A stretch of DNA of 22,569 nucleotides, from assembly GCA_044224215.1 (NCBI GenBank), contig JBGAKX010000073.1:1-22569 (forward strand). Direction: 5' to 3'. This document shows positions 14,131-21,807 of the stretch, one piece after another. The number at the start of each line of letters is the position of its first letter. Positions within the stretch are counted from its first letter, which is position 1. Below the pieces are notes generated by a model that had not been told where the DNA came from, searched no databases, and saw only the letters and a list, made by a program, of their open reading frames with translations. The stretch is from DAOMFM01 sp035429825 (GTDB lineage: Bacteria > Acidobacteriota > Blastocatellia > UBA7656 > JADIYM01). The position numbers and the translations under genes are program-made.

Positions 14131-14793
14131 GTGAACGAACTCACCCCAACACAGCGCGCAATCCTGTCGGCAATCGACCGTACCGTTGCCGGCGGTCCGC
14201 CCCCGACCGTTCGCGAACTGGCCGAGCAACTGCACATGAAGCGGTCGACGGTCCACTATCACCTTCAGGCGCTCAGACGCGCCGGATACATCAGCGCCGA
14301 CGAGGGCCGCCATCGCGATATGACGCTCACGGGAGCCGCGCGCGCCGTGGCGGCCAAGCGTACACGTGGCGCCGCATCGGGCGCGGCGATCGACGCACTC
14401 GAGATACCGATTCTTGGAAGCGTCGCCGCCGGCCAGCCGATCCTGGCAGCCGAGGACCGCCTGGGCACGCTGTCGCTCGGAAGTCTCTTCGAGCGAAAGG
14501 GCCCGTTGTTCGCGCTCGTCGTCTCGGGCGATTCGATGATCGAGGACGGCATATACCAGGGCGACTACGCCATCGTACGTCAACAGTCCAGCGCCATTCC
14601 CGGCGACACGGTGGTCGCCATGATCGAGGACGGCGAGACGAGCGAGGCCACCATCAAGCGGTACCGGGAAGAGGCGGGCGCCATCGTGCTCGAGCCCGCC
14701 AACGCGGCGTACAAACCGCTGCGCTTCGAGGGCGCCGCGCGCGCAGGTCTTAGGATTCTCGGGAAGCTCGTCGGCGTTCTCAGACGGGTCTGA
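14131..14793 (+). CDS. lexA: LexA, SOS-response repressor and self-cleaving protease
   Basis: LexA represses DNA-damage genes and cleaves itself when RecA filaments form. Counted from the GTG at 14131, the 220-residue protein has a winged-helix DNA-binding domain at about 3-65 (LTPTQRAILSAIDRT, PTVRELAEQL, then recognition helix MKRSTVHYHLQALRRAGYI). The cleavage site is Ala100-Gly101 in SVAAGQPIL. The catalytic pair is Ser135 (VSGDSMIEDGIYQGDYA) and Lys176 (ATIKRY), both present. The recognition helix has KRSTVHYH where many LexA proteins have a SSSTVHGH-like sequence, in line with a different operator. A TTG nine bases earlier is in frame but lies at the -10 element. There is no Shine-Dalgarno site, so translation may be leaderless. 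It is divergent from a coiled-coil gene sharing the operator type. Confidence 0.92.
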   Translation: MNELTPTQRAILSAIDRTVAGGPPPTVRELAEQLHMKRSTVHYHLQALRRAGYISADEGRHRDMTLTGAARAVAAKRTRGAASGAAIDALEIPILGSVAAGQPILAAEDRLGTLSLGSLFERKGPLFALVVSGDSMIEDGIYQGDYAIVRQQSSAIPGDTVVAMIEDGETSEATIKRYREEAGAIVLEPANAAYKPLRFEGAARAGLRILGKLVGVLRRV

Positions 14794-14842
14794 CGGGCCT
14801 GTACGTCATCACGTGCCCGCCGGGACGGGCCAAATCAAGTTG

Positions 14843-14851
14843 TGTTACCCT
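14843..14851 (+). promoter_or_regulatory. Extended -10 element of ispH
   Basis: TGTTACCCT has a TG one base before a TAnnnT hexamer and ends 9 bases before the ATG at 14861, so the message would begin at or within a few bases of the start codon. No good -35 is visible. It lies between the alternative GTG start (14813) and the ATG. Confidence 0.4.
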
Positions 14852-14860
14852 TCCCGGCGA

Positions 14861-15805
14861 ATGATCGAGACGCTCTACCTGATCAAGCCGCGCGGGTTCT
14901 GCGCGGGCGTCGTGCGCGCCATCGACATCGTCGAGCGCGCGCTCGAACGGTTCGGAGCGCCGATCTACGTGCGCAAGGAGATCGTCCACAACCCGGTCGT
15001 CGTCAGCGACCTGCGTGACAAGGGCGCCGTCTTTGTCGAGACGCTCGACCAGGTGCCGCCTGGCTCGGTCGTGATCTTCTCGGCTCACGGTGTCGCACCG
15101 GACGTATACGAACAGGCCGAGCGCCGCCATCTGAACGTCATCGACGCCACGTGCCCCCTCGTCACGAAGGTCCACATCGAGGCCCGGCGGTTCGCACGCG
15201 AAGGGCGCACCATCCTGCTGATCGGCCACGAAGGCCACGATGAAGTCATCGGCACGATGGGCGAAGCGCCGGCGCAGATGATCCTCGTCGAACACACCGA
15301 GGACGTGGACCGCCTCGGTGAGATCGATCCCGCCAACACGGCATTCCTGACGCAGACGACGCTCAGCGTCGACGACACGCGGGACGTCATCGACGCGATC
15401 CGCGAACGGTTTCCGACCATCAAGACGCCGGCCAAGGAAGACATCTGCTACGCCACGCAGAACCGCCAGGAGGCGGTCAAGGCGATCGCCTCGCGCATCG
15501 AGCTCCTTCTTGTCGTCGGCGCCGCGAACAGCTCGAATTCGCTCAGGCTCGTCGAGGTTGCGCTCCAGAACGGAGTCGGCGCGCATCGCATCGACCACGT
15601 GTCCGAGATCGATCCCGCGTGGCTCGAGGGAGTCACGGCGGTCGCGATCACGGCCGGCGCTTCGACGCCGGAACGCCTCGTCGCGGAGGTCGCGGATCAC
15701 TTCCGGTCGCTCGGCGTGTCGCGGATCGAAGAGTTCGAGACCGTCGCCGAGAACGTGGTGTTCCCGCTGCCGCGACAGCTCGAGCCTGCCGACACCGCGC
15801 CGTAA
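14861..15805 (+). CDS. ispH: 4-hydroxy-3-methylbut-2-enyl diphosphate reductase
   Basis: IspH carries out the last step of the MEP isoprenoid pathway, reducing HMBPP to IPP and DMAPP with an iron-sulfur cluster. Counted from the ATG at 14861 (314 residues), the three cluster ligands are Cys14 (PRGFCAGVVRAI), Cys98 (DATCPLVTKVH) and Cys196 (EDICYATQNRQEAV), close to positions 12, 96 and 197 of the E. coli enzyme. Active-site His residues lie in IVHNPVV, FSAHGVAP and GHEGHDEVIGT, with the QTTLSVDDT and AANSSNSLRL substrate loops. An in-frame GTG 16 codons earlier would add a non-family N-terminus, so I prefer the ATG. The gene ends 5 bases from the convergent antiporter gene. Confidence 0.95.
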   Translation: MIETLYLIKPRGFCAGVVRAIDIVERALERFGAPIYVRKEIVHNPVVVSDLRDKGAVFVETLDQVPPGSVVIFSAHGVAPDVYEQAERRHLNVIDATCPLVTKVHIEARRFAREGRTILLIGHEGHDEVIGTMGEAPAQMILVEHTEDVDRLGEIDPANTAFLTQTTLSVDDTRDVIDAIRERFPTIKTPAKEDICYATQNRQEAVKAIASRIELLLVVGAANSSNSLRLVEVALQNGVGAHRIDHVSEIDPAWLEGVTAVAITAGASTPERLVAEVADHFRSLGVSRIEEFETVAENVVFPLPRQLEPADTAP

Positions 15806-15810
15806 CGCAG

Positions 15811-16932
15811 CTACATCGGCAGGTAGAAGAACGCGATGCCGAGGATGAAGTAGACGGCCAGCAGCTGGACGCCCTCCATCCAGTGCGATTCGCCGTCCTG
15901 AGACACGAGCGCGATGATCGCGACCGACAGTCCGATCGCGAGCACTTCGAACGGCGAGAACAGCAGGTTCATCGGACCGCGCGCGCCGACGAAGTAGCTC
16001 AGGAACACGAGCACCGGGGCGACGAACAACGCGACCTGCAATGACGACCCGACCGCGATGTTCAGCGAGAGGTCCATCTTGTTCTTGAGCGCCATCAGCA
16101 CGGCCGTGGAATGCTCGGCCGCATTGCCGATGATCGCCACGAGGATCACGCCGACAAAGATCTCGGACATCCCGAGCGCCTTGGACGCCTGTTCGACCGC
16201 ACCGACGAGAAACTCGCTCATCAAGGCGACGAGCACCGTCGCGCCCAGCAGAACGGCGGCGGACTTCTTCTGCGACCAGCCGTGCGTGCCGATCGCCGCC
16301 TCGCCCTCGTCGTGGTCCGCCTTGTCGCCCCCGCCGTAGAGGTGCTTGTGCGTCTTGAGCGTGAACCACAGGCTGAGCGCATACGTGATGATCAGGACGA
16401 CCGAAATCTCGAGGCTCAGCTCGAGCTCGTCGTGAAGCACGGCATCCGTCATGCCGCCCTTCGACGTGAGCACCATGTGAAAGATCGCGGGCACGACCAG
16501 CCCGATCGCTGCCAGCACGAGCAGCGTCGTGCCGAGGCTTGCCGCCGTCTTGTTGAAGCGCTGCCTCGTGAACTTGATCCCGCCCGCGAGCGCGCTCAAG
16601 CCAAAGACGAGCAGGATGTTGCCGATGATCGATCCCGTGATCGACGCCTTCACGACGTCATACAGCCCCGCGCGCAGCGCCATGATGGCGATGATCAGTT
16701 CGGCCGCGTTTCCGAACGTGGCGTTCAGCAACCCGCCGATTCCCTCGCCCAGCCGTTCGGCAAGGTGCTCGGTCGCTTTTCCCATCAGGCCGGCGAGCGG
16801 CACAACCGCGAGACACGACGTCGCAAAGATCGCGATCGCGTTGGCGTGCGTCAGCTCGAGCACGATCGCGATGGGCACAAAGACGAGCAGCAGGTTGAGG
16901 ATGTTCTCCGCCGCAAACAGCCTCTTCAGCAT
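15811..16932 (-). CDS. Calcium/proton antiporter, CaCA (Cax) family
   Basis: The 373-residue inner-membrane protein has about 11 hydrophobic segments and the two inverted alpha-repeats of CaCA exchangers: GGLLNATFGNAAELIIAIMAL at about residues 66-86 and FVGVILVAIIGNAAEHSTAV in the second half. Their Asn and Glu residues form the ion site. Between the halves lies an acidic/His-rich cytoplasmic loop (HKHLYGGGDKADHDEGEAA), usual for this family. It would expel Ca2+ in exchange for protons. GGAG lies 6 bases before the ATG, and a promoter is visible upstream, so it need not depend on the comF-like gene. Confidence 0.92.
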   Translation of the reverse strand: MLKRLFAAENILNLLLVFVPIAIVLELTHANAIAIFATSCLAVVPLAGLMGKATEHLAERLGEGIGGLLNATFGNAAELIIAIMALRAGLYDVVKASITGSIIGNILLVFGLSALAGGIKFTRQRFNKTAASLGTTLLVLAAIGLVVPAIFHMVLTSKGGMTDAVLHDELELSLEISVVLIITYALSLWFTLKTHKHLYGGGDKADHDEGEAAIGTHGWSQKKSAAVLLGATVLVALMSEFLVGAVEQASKALGMSEIFVGVILVAIIGNAAEHSTAVLMALKNKMDLSLNIAVGSSLQVALFVAPVLVFLSYFVGARGPMNLLFSPFEVLAIGLSVAIIALVSQDGESHWMEGVQLLAVYFILGIAFFYLPM

Positions 16933-16970
16933 GTAGCGCTCCGTGGTGGTTGATATCGCCGGGTCGGGCC

Positions 16971-16998
16971 ATTATGGGGCGCAGCGCCGATCCGGCAA
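16971..16998 (-). promoter_or_regulatory. Promoter of the antiporter gene
   Basis: On the minus strand TTGCCG (16993-16998), a 16-base spacer, and CATAAT (16971-16976) give a reasonable sigma70 promoter about 39 bases before the antiporter ATG, in the 71-base gap after the comF-like gene. Confidence 0.5.
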
Positions 16999-17003
16999 AG
17001 GCC

Positions 17004-17729
17004 TCACCTGACGAGCACGCGCGCGGCCGTGAGGACGCGAACGTCCGACGCGCCCGCATCACGCAGCGCACCGGCGCACGCGCCAGCCGTCGCGCCCGTC
17101 GTGTACAGATCGTCGACGAGCAGAATCTTCAGCCCGGCGACGATTCCGCGTGACGCCCGAAATGCGCCACGCACCGTCGTCGCGCGTTCGGTGCGTCCCG
17201 CCCCGGCGCGACGGCGTTCGGCAAGACTGGTGCGGGCGAGCGCTGCCGGCTCGACGGGAATCCCGGCGGCACGGCCAACCGACGTCGCCAGCAGCCCCGC
17301 CTGGTTGTGACCACGCTCGGCGAGCCGGCTCGGGTGAAGAGGCACCGGGACGATCATGTCCGAATCGTGAAGCTCGGCCGCTGCGCGAAACGAATCGGCA
17401 AACAGGTGCGCGAGCCGCGTGCAGATGTGCGGGCGCCGTTTCAGATCGAGCACCGCCGCGCGCACCGCGCCCGCGAACTCGGCTGTCGATCGGGCGACCG
17501 CGATGTCGTCCGGCGCGCACGTGATGCACGCCCCTGCGCCGGGCGCCCCGCATCGCGCGCAGACGCGCCGGTCCGCGAGCAGAAGCCCCGCCTCAGCTTC
17601 CTCCCAGCACCCCGCGCACGCCACGCCGTCTCCGCGTTTCGCGACTGCGGCCCCGCACACGTGACATCCCTGAGGGAACGCGAACGCGAGCACCGCGTCG
17701 ACTGCCGTCGAGATCAGCCGGTCACTCAC
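17004..17729 (-). CDS. ComF-family phosphoribosyltransferase-like protein
   Basis: This 241-residue protein has the usual ComF plan. Two N-terminal zinc knuckles come first (Cys22/25/38/41 and Cys57/60/68/71). A type I phosphoribosyltransferase domain follows, with VPVPLHPSRLAERGHNQAGLLA near residue 126, the RRAGAGRTERATTVRGAF segment, and the PRPP-binding loop ILLVDDLYTTGAT near 204. ComF proteins in naturally competent bacteria help single-stranded DNA enter the cytoplasm and interact with helicase PriA or ComFA; here no other competence gene is near. Its start overlaps the end of the dksA-like gene by 8 bases, so the two are probably coupled. It is the last gene of the rplU run. Confidence 0.88.
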   Translation of the reverse strand: MSDRLISTAVDAVLAFAFPQGCHVCGAAVAKRGDGVACAGCWEEAEAGLLLADRRVCARCGAPGAGACITCAPDDIAVARSTAEFAGAVRAAVLDLKRRPHICTRLAHLFADSFRAAAELHDSDMIVPVPLHPSRLAERGHNQAGLLATSVGRAAGIPVEPAALARTSLAERRRAGAGRTERATTVRGAFRASRGIVAGLKILLVDDLYTTGATAGACAGALRDAGASDVRVLTAARVLVR

Positions 17730-18129
17730 GATCCTCTTCGAGAAGACCGCGCTCCTGAAGATCCTGGCACTTGATACAGTGGCGAGCCCACGGCACGGCC
17801 TCGAGCCGCTTCGGCTGAATCTCTTCCTCGCAGTTCACGCAATAACCGTACGAGCCGACCTCGATCCGGCGGAGCGCCTCCTCGACGAGCCGCAGGATCA
17901 TGCGCTCGTTCGAGCTCTGACTGAAAAGAAGGTCCTTGGTGTACGCGTTCGACGCGATATCGGCGGGATCCTGCGACGTGTCCAGCCCGGCTTCACGCTC
18001 GTAATCCTCGGTCGACGTGACCACTCCCGTCAGCGCCCGATGCTTCTCAACGAGCCTGTCCTGGAACAACTTGATTCGCTTCTTGTCCAAAGGGCTTTCC
18101 TTGACTGTTTCCCGTCTGGCCATATTCAC
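17722..18129 (-). CDS. DksA/TraR-family zinc-finger regulator
   Basis: The protein has 135 residues from the GTG at 18129, or 133 from the ATG at 18123; neither start has a strong ribosome-binding site. It has a helical coiled-coil body (about 15-90) with the DksA-type segment SQDPADIASNAYTKDLLFSQSSNERMILRLVEEALRRI. A C-terminal four-Cys zinc finger follows (Cys97, Cys100, Cys118, Cys121) in YGYCVNCEEEIQPKRLEAVPWARHCIKCQ. Such proteins enter the RNA polymerase secondary channel and alter promoter response, often with ppGpp. The coiled-coil tip of E. coli DksA has an Asp-x-x-Asp-x-Ala motif; here DPADIAS supplies acidic residues followed by Ala in the matching region. It begins 4 bases after the rlmH stop. 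Confidence 0.88.
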   Translation of the reverse strand: MNMARRETVKESPLDKKRIKLFQDRLVEKHRALTGVVTSTEDYEREAGLDTSQDPADIASNAYTKDLLFSQSSNERMILRLVEEALRRIEVGSYGYCVNCEEEIQPKRLEAVPWARHCIKCQDLQERGLLEEDRE

Positions 18130-18133
18130 CCGC

Positions 18134-18607
18134 TCACTTCTGGTATGGAATCCCGTTCACAATCGTGAGAGCGCGATAGAGTTGCTCAGCCAGCAGCATG
18201 CGCGCCATCTCGTGCGTGAACGTCATCTTCGAAAGCGCGAAGACTCGGTCCGCGCGACCCTTGATTTCGTCGGTTACACCGAGGTATCCGCCGATTATGA
18301 AAACAAGACGGCGCGTTGCCCGTCTTTGGTGATGCGAAATAATGCTCGCAAACTCCTCGGAACGCAACTGCGCTCCGTGCTCGTCGCACAACACGACGTA
18401 GTCGCCCTCCTCGAGGGCCCCGAGCAGCGCCTCGGTCTCGCGCGCGAGCACGACCGGTTCGCCGCGCTCGCTGCTCGCGCCGCCGCGATCGCGTAGCTCG
18501 ACCACGTCCACACGCTGCATGCGACGCGCCCGTTCGAGGTAGTCGTCGACGAGCCCGGCAAGTCGCTTGTCGCGTGTCTTGCCGATCCAGATGATCGCCA
18601 CCTTCAC
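18134..18607 (-). CDS. rlmH: 23S rRNA (pseudouridine1915-N3)-methyltransferase
   Basis: RlmH methylates pseudouridine 1915 in helix 69 of 23S rRNA on the assembled 70S ribosome. The 157-residue length is standard. It starts KVAIIWIGKTRDKRLAGLVDDYLER. The SPOUT knot includes LVFIIGGYLGVTDEI and the C-terminal FALSKMTFTHEMARMLLAEQLYRALTIVNGIPYQK. The start is the GTG at 18605-18607, which overlaps the TGA of the sigma54-activator gene by 4 bases (GTGA). The frame runs open for another 325 codons upstream, but that is antisense-free shadow of the activator gene, not a fusion. In most bacteria rlmH follows rsfS directly. Confidence 0.94.
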   Translation of the reverse strand: MKVAIIWIGKTRDKRLAGLVDDYLERARRMQRVDVVELRDRGGASSERGEPVVLARETEALLGALEEGDYVVLCDEHGAQLRSEEFASIISHHQRRATRRLVFIIGGYLGVTDEIKGRADRVFALSKMTFTHEMARMLLAEQLYRALTIVNGIPYQK

Positions 18608-19533
18608 CGTGCGCGGCCGTCCATCTTTTCGAGCCGCTCGTAGAGGCTCTTTCGGCTGATGCCGAGGATCCTCGCCGCCTCCGACTTGTTGCCGCCGACG
18701 TCCTCGAGCACCTTGAGGATGTACGCGGACTCGACCTCGGCCAGCGTCGCGCGGTCGCCGGAACGCGCTCCGGCGCGGAGCGACGCCGGCAGCGCCTCCG
18801 GCTCCACCTGACCGGGACCGCCGTGAACCACCGCGAACTCGATCGCGTTTCGCAGCTCGCGCGCGTTGCCGGGAAAGCTGCACCGCTCGAGTAACGCCGT
18901 CGCGCGCTGCGAGACGAGCGGGCCGGACGGACCGGAGGTCCTGCGCGTGAACCGCTCGGCAAAGAACTCGGCCAGCGGAGCAATGGCCTCGCGCTGCTCG
19001 CGCAGCGGCGGCAAAGCGAGCGACACGACGTTCAGCCGGTAGTACAGGTCTTCGCGGAACATGCCGGCGGCGATCGCCCGCGCAAGATCGATGTTCGTCA
19101 GAGCGATCACGCGCGCCTCGAGCGCCACAGGCCGCGTGCCGCCGAGGCGCGTGAACGACCGCTCGTCGAGCAGCCGCAGGAGCTTGGCCTGGGCGTCGTG
19201 CGGCAGTGCCGCGATCTCGTCGAGCACGAGCGTGCCGCCGCGCGCGGCCTCGAGCCGCCCGGCGCGCGCGGTCACGGCGCCGGTGAACGCGCCTCGCTCG
19301 TGGCCAAAGAGCTCGCTCTCGATGAGCGCTTCGGGCAGCGCGGCGCAGTCGATCGTGACGAACGGCCCGGCCGCCTGGCTGCGATCGTGGATGTAGGCCG
19401 CGAGAAGATCCTTGCCGGTGCCCGTCTCGCCGGTGATGAGGACCGTCGTCGCAGACGGCGCGGCCGCGATCCGGTCGGCCATCTCGACCACCTTCTGCAT
19501 GCTGCGGCTTGCGGTGATGATGGTGATGGCCAT
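18604..19533 (-). CDS. Stand-alone sigma54-dependent activator, PspF-like layout
   Basis: The 309-residue protein consists only of the AAA+ core and a Fis-type DNA-binding end, with no receiver or sensor domain. Motifs are Walker A GETGTGKD (35-42), the sigma54-contact loop GAFTGA (81-86), Walker B TLVLDEI (101-107), FREDLYYRLNVVSLALPPLREQ with the arginine fingers, and the FPGNARELRNAIE region. The C-terminal helix-turn-helix is NKSEAARILGISRKSLYERLEKM. It should remodel closed complexes of sigma54 RNA polymerase. Lacking its own input domain, it may be controlled by expression or by a partner, as PspF is by PspA. It sits between rsfS and rlmH and overlaps rlmH by 4 bases. Its targets are unknown; I see no -24/-12 promoter nearby. 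Confidence 0.9.
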   Translation of the reverse strand: MAITIITASRSMQKVVEMADRIAAAPSATTVLITGETGTGKDLLAAYIHDRSQAAGPFVTIDCAALPEALIESELFGHERGAFTGAVTARAGRLEAARGGTLVLDEIAALPHDAQAKLLRLLDERSFTRLGGTRPVALEARVIALTNIDLARAIAAGMFREDLYYRLNVVSLALPPLREQREAIAPLAEFFAERFTRRTSGPSGPLVSQRATALLERCSFPGNARELRNAIEFAVVHGGPGQVEPEALPASLRAGARSGDRATLAEVESAYILKVLEDVGGNKSEAARILGISRKSLYERLEKMDGRAR

Positions 19534-19593
19534 GCGCGATCGAGCCCCGAGCCTTTACGGCCGCGCGCGTGGCGACCGGCAAAGCCCGCCGTT

Positions 19594-20004
19594 CTACTGC
19601 CGGGTCAGCTCCTCGGGGAGCGCGACTCGCTCGGCGTCACGCCACAGCCGCTCGAGCTGGTAGAACTGCCGCGACTCCTCGGTGAAGACGTGGACGATCA
19701 GATCGCCGTAGTCGAGCAGGATCCAGTTCCCGGCTTCGTAGCCCTCGTTGTTGACGGGACGAATGTCGAGCTCGGTGCGGAGCCGGTCGATGACCTCGTC
19801 GGCGATCGCCTGCACCTGCCGCGTCGATGTTCCGGAACAGATCAGAAAGTACTCGGCAAAGCTCGCGATCGCGCGAATGTCGATCGCGACGATGTCGAGC
19901 GCCTTCCGGTCCGCCGCGCCGTGCGCCGCGAGCATCAGCTTTGTCGTGTCCCCGGGTTCGAGCGTTGTCGGCGTCGAGGTCGGAAGTTCGTTCGGTTCAC
20001 TCAT
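19594..20004 (-). CDS. rsfS: Ribosomal silencing factor RsfS
   Basis: RsfS (RsfA, DUF143, Iojap family) binds ribosomal protein L14 on the free large subunit and blocks joining with the small subunit, saving energy in stationary phase. The 136-residue protein has a variable N-terminus, then the family core: DRKALDIVAIDIRAIASFAEYFLICSGTSTRQVQAIADEVIDRL, EGYEAGNWILLDYGDLIVHVFTEESRQFYQLERLW. Its start overlaps the end of nadD by 8 bases. The usual rsfS-rlmH junction is interrupted by the sigma54 activator, with a 60-base gap. Confidence 0.94.
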   Translation of the reverse strand: MSEPNELPTSTPTTLEPGDTTKLMLAAHGAADRKALDIVAIDIRAIASFAEYFLICSGTSTRQVQAIADEVIDRLRTELDIRPVNNEGYEAGNWILLDYGDLIVHVFTEESRQFYQLERLWRDAERVALPEELTRQ

Positions 20005-20665
20005 TCGGATTCAACCTGTACAGCTCCTGCTTGACTATGTAATCCGCGACCGCCTCGGGCACGATGCCCGACAGCGATTCACCTCTTCGCGCTGCGGCGC
20101 GAACATCCGTCGACGAGATATCTACGAGCGCGTCGGACGTCAGGAAGATCCTCAAACCGCCCCCCTCGAGCATCGGGGGCGTGTCGGACGGTGGTGTGTC
20201 GCGAAGATCGATGATGCGGCCGCGCACGGACTCCGGCAGCTGTGGAGCGTCGAGCCGATGACCCGGCCGGGCCGTAACGATGATATTGCAGCTGTCGACG
20301 AGGCGCAAATATTCGCGCCAGAGGTGCAGATCGGCGAACGAGTCCGCCCCCATCACAAAGAACAGCGGACGCGACTCGGGGTACCGCGCGTGCAGTCGCG
20401 CGACCGTGTCCACGGAGTAGTGCGGCGGATCGCCTTCGATGTCGATCGTGGACGCAACCCAGTCCGCGCGGCCCGCCGTCGCGAGCGCGGCCATGGCATA
20501 GCGGTGGATCGGATCGGTCAAGGTCTTGCCGGTCTTGTGCGGCGGCGACTCGGACGGAGCCCAGAGCAGCCGATCGAGTGCGAACCGCTCCGACAGCCGC
20601 TCTGCGACCCGCACGTGGCCCATATGGATCGGGTCGAACGTGCCGCCAAAGACACCGAGCCTCAT
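19997..20665 (-). CDS. nadD: Nicotinate-nucleotide adenylyltransferase
   Basis: NadD adenylates nicotinate mononucleotide to deamido-NAD, an essential NAD synthesis step. The 222-residue protein begins RLGVFGGTFDPIHMGHVRVA, with the (T/H)xGH nucleotidyltransferase signature. It continues with WAPSESPPHK, PPHYSVDTVARL, FFVMGADSFADLHLWREY, and ISSTDVRAAARRGES, the phosphate-binding SSTxxR segment. The order obgE-nadD-rsfS is common in bacteria. Its ATG overlaps the obgE TGA by 4 bases. Confidence 0.95.
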   Translation of the reverse strand: MRLGVFGGTFDPIHMGHVRVAERLSERFALDRLLWAPSESPPHKTGKTLTDPIHRYAMAALATAGRADWVASTIDIEGDPPHYSVDTVARLHARYPESRPLFFVMGADSFADLHLWREYLRLVDSCNIIVTARPGHRLDAPQLPESVRGRIIDLRDTPPSDTPPMLEGGGLRIFLTSDALVDISSTDVRAAARRGESLSGIVPEAVADYIVKQELYRLNPNE

Positions 20666-21726
20666 GGTTGCGGCTCGGGCTCGGGTACGCGTGCGACTGC
20701 GACCCGACCGCTGTCGGACTCGCTCTTGATCTCTTCGAGCAGAGCGCCAACGCGGCGCTTCAGCGTGTCGAGCCCTTCGCCGGTCACGGCCGAGATCGCG
20801 ATGAACTCGCGACCGGCAGCGCGCGCGTGCTCGCGCAACCGCTCGAGCCGCGCAGGGTCGTCGATCGCATCGATCTTGGTCGCCACGACGATCATCGGAC
20901 GATCGAGCAGGTCGGATCGGTACGAGCCGAGCTCGGCGTTGATGGTCTCGAATCGATCGACGGGCTCGGATTCGAGCTGACCCGAGACGTCGACGAGGTG
21001 CAGCAGCACCCGCGTGCGCTCGACGTGGCGCAGAAAGTCGAGCCCGAGGCCGAGGCCTTCATGGGCGCCTTCGATCAGCCCGGGAATGTCGGCGACGACG
21101 AACGACCGGTACTCGGCGTACTCGACGACGCCGAGATTCGGCGTGATGGTGGTGAACGGATAGTCGGCGATTTTCGGCGTGGCGGCCGAGATGCGCGAGA
21201 TGAGCGTCGACTTGCCGGCATTCGGCAGACCGACGAGCCCGACGTCCGCGATCAGCTTGAGCTCGAGCTGCAGGTTTCGCTCGTCGCCCGGCCGGCCGTC
21301 GTTGTGACGTCGCGGCGCACGATTCGTGGACGTCGCGAACGACGCGTTCCCTCGTCCGCCGCCGCCGCCCGACGCGACCTTCACGCGCTCGCCCGTCTCG
21401 GTGAAGTCGTGGACGACCTCGCCGGTGTCGATGTCCGTGACGACGGTTCCGACGGGAACGTGGATCGTCAGGTCGTCGCCCTCGTGGCCGGTGCGGTTCG
21501 AGCCTTCGCCGTGTCCGCCTCGCTCGGCGACGTATCGCGGGTTGAACCGGAAGTGCAGCAGCGTGTTGAGATCTTCGGTCGACACCATGTAGATGTCGCC
21601 TCCGCGTCCGCCATTGCCACCCGACGGACCGCCACGGGGAACGAACTTCTCGCGGCGGAACGCCGTGCATCCGTTTCCGCCGTCACCCGCCTTGACGAAG
21701 ATCCTGGCCCGATCGAGAAACTGCAT
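20662..21726 (-). CDS. obgE: GTPase ObgE/CgtA
   Basis: Obg is an essential GTPase that binds the 50S subunit during late assembly and links ribosome production to ppGpp. From the ATG at 21724-21726 the 354-residue protein has the glycine-rich Obg fold at 1-158 (FVKAGDGGNGCTAFRREKFVPRGGP). The G domain follows: G1 GLPNAGKST 166-174, G2 region DYPFTTITPNLG, G3 DIPG 213-216, G4 TKID 283-286, G5 SAVTGEG 312-318. After a short tail there is no OCT domain, as in several other phyla. A TTG seven codons earlier is in frame but adds non-family residues. No Shine-Dalgarno site is seen, and a strong hairpin separates it from rpmA. Confidence 0.95.
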   Translation of the reverse strand: MQFLDRARIFVKAGDGGNGCTAFRREKFVPRGGPSGGNGGRGGDIYMVSTEDLNTLLHFRFNPRYVAERGGHGEGSNRTGHEGDDLTIHVPVGTVVTDIDTGEVVHDFTETGERVKVASGGGGGRGNASFATSTNRAPRRHNDGRPGDERNLQLELKLIADVGLVGLPNAGKSTLISRISAATPKIADYPFTTITPNLGVVEYAEYRSFVVADIPGLIEGAHEGLGLGLDFLRHVERTRVLLHLVDVSGQLESEPVDRFETINAELGSYRSDLLDRPMIVVATKIDAIDDPARLERLREHARAAGREFIAISAVTGEGLDTLKRRVGALLEEIKSESDSGRVAVARVPEPEPQP

Positions 21727-21748
21727 GATTGGGATCAGTAAACGCAAA

Positions 21749-21790
21749 CCGGGGATCGGGGAAGGATTGCTGCCGTTCCCAGATCCCCGG
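21749..21790 (-). terminator. Hairpin between rpmA and obgE
   Basis: A long stem forms from CCGGGGATC (21749-21757) with GATCCCCGG (21782-21790), continued inside by GGGAA / TTCCC after a single mismatched pair, with a 12-base loop. On the minus strand it is followed by TTTGCGTTT, a broken T run. It may reduce read-through from the abundant ribosomal-protein message into obgE, or stabilise the upstream message. Confidence 0.6.
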
Positions 21791-21807
21791 TCCCAGTTTC
21801 CGAAGCC

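Noticed and set aside
13951..14583. Longer upstream starts for the coiled-coil gene, up to 276 codons
   Set aside because: The long form runs antisense through lexA and across both promoters. The AGGAGG 7 bases before 13950 identifies the short form.
18608..19582. Upstream extension of the rlmH frame, suggesting a fusion protein
   Set aside because: The added sequence is the off-frame reading of the sigma54-activator gene. RlmH proteins start just where the GTG at 18607 places it.
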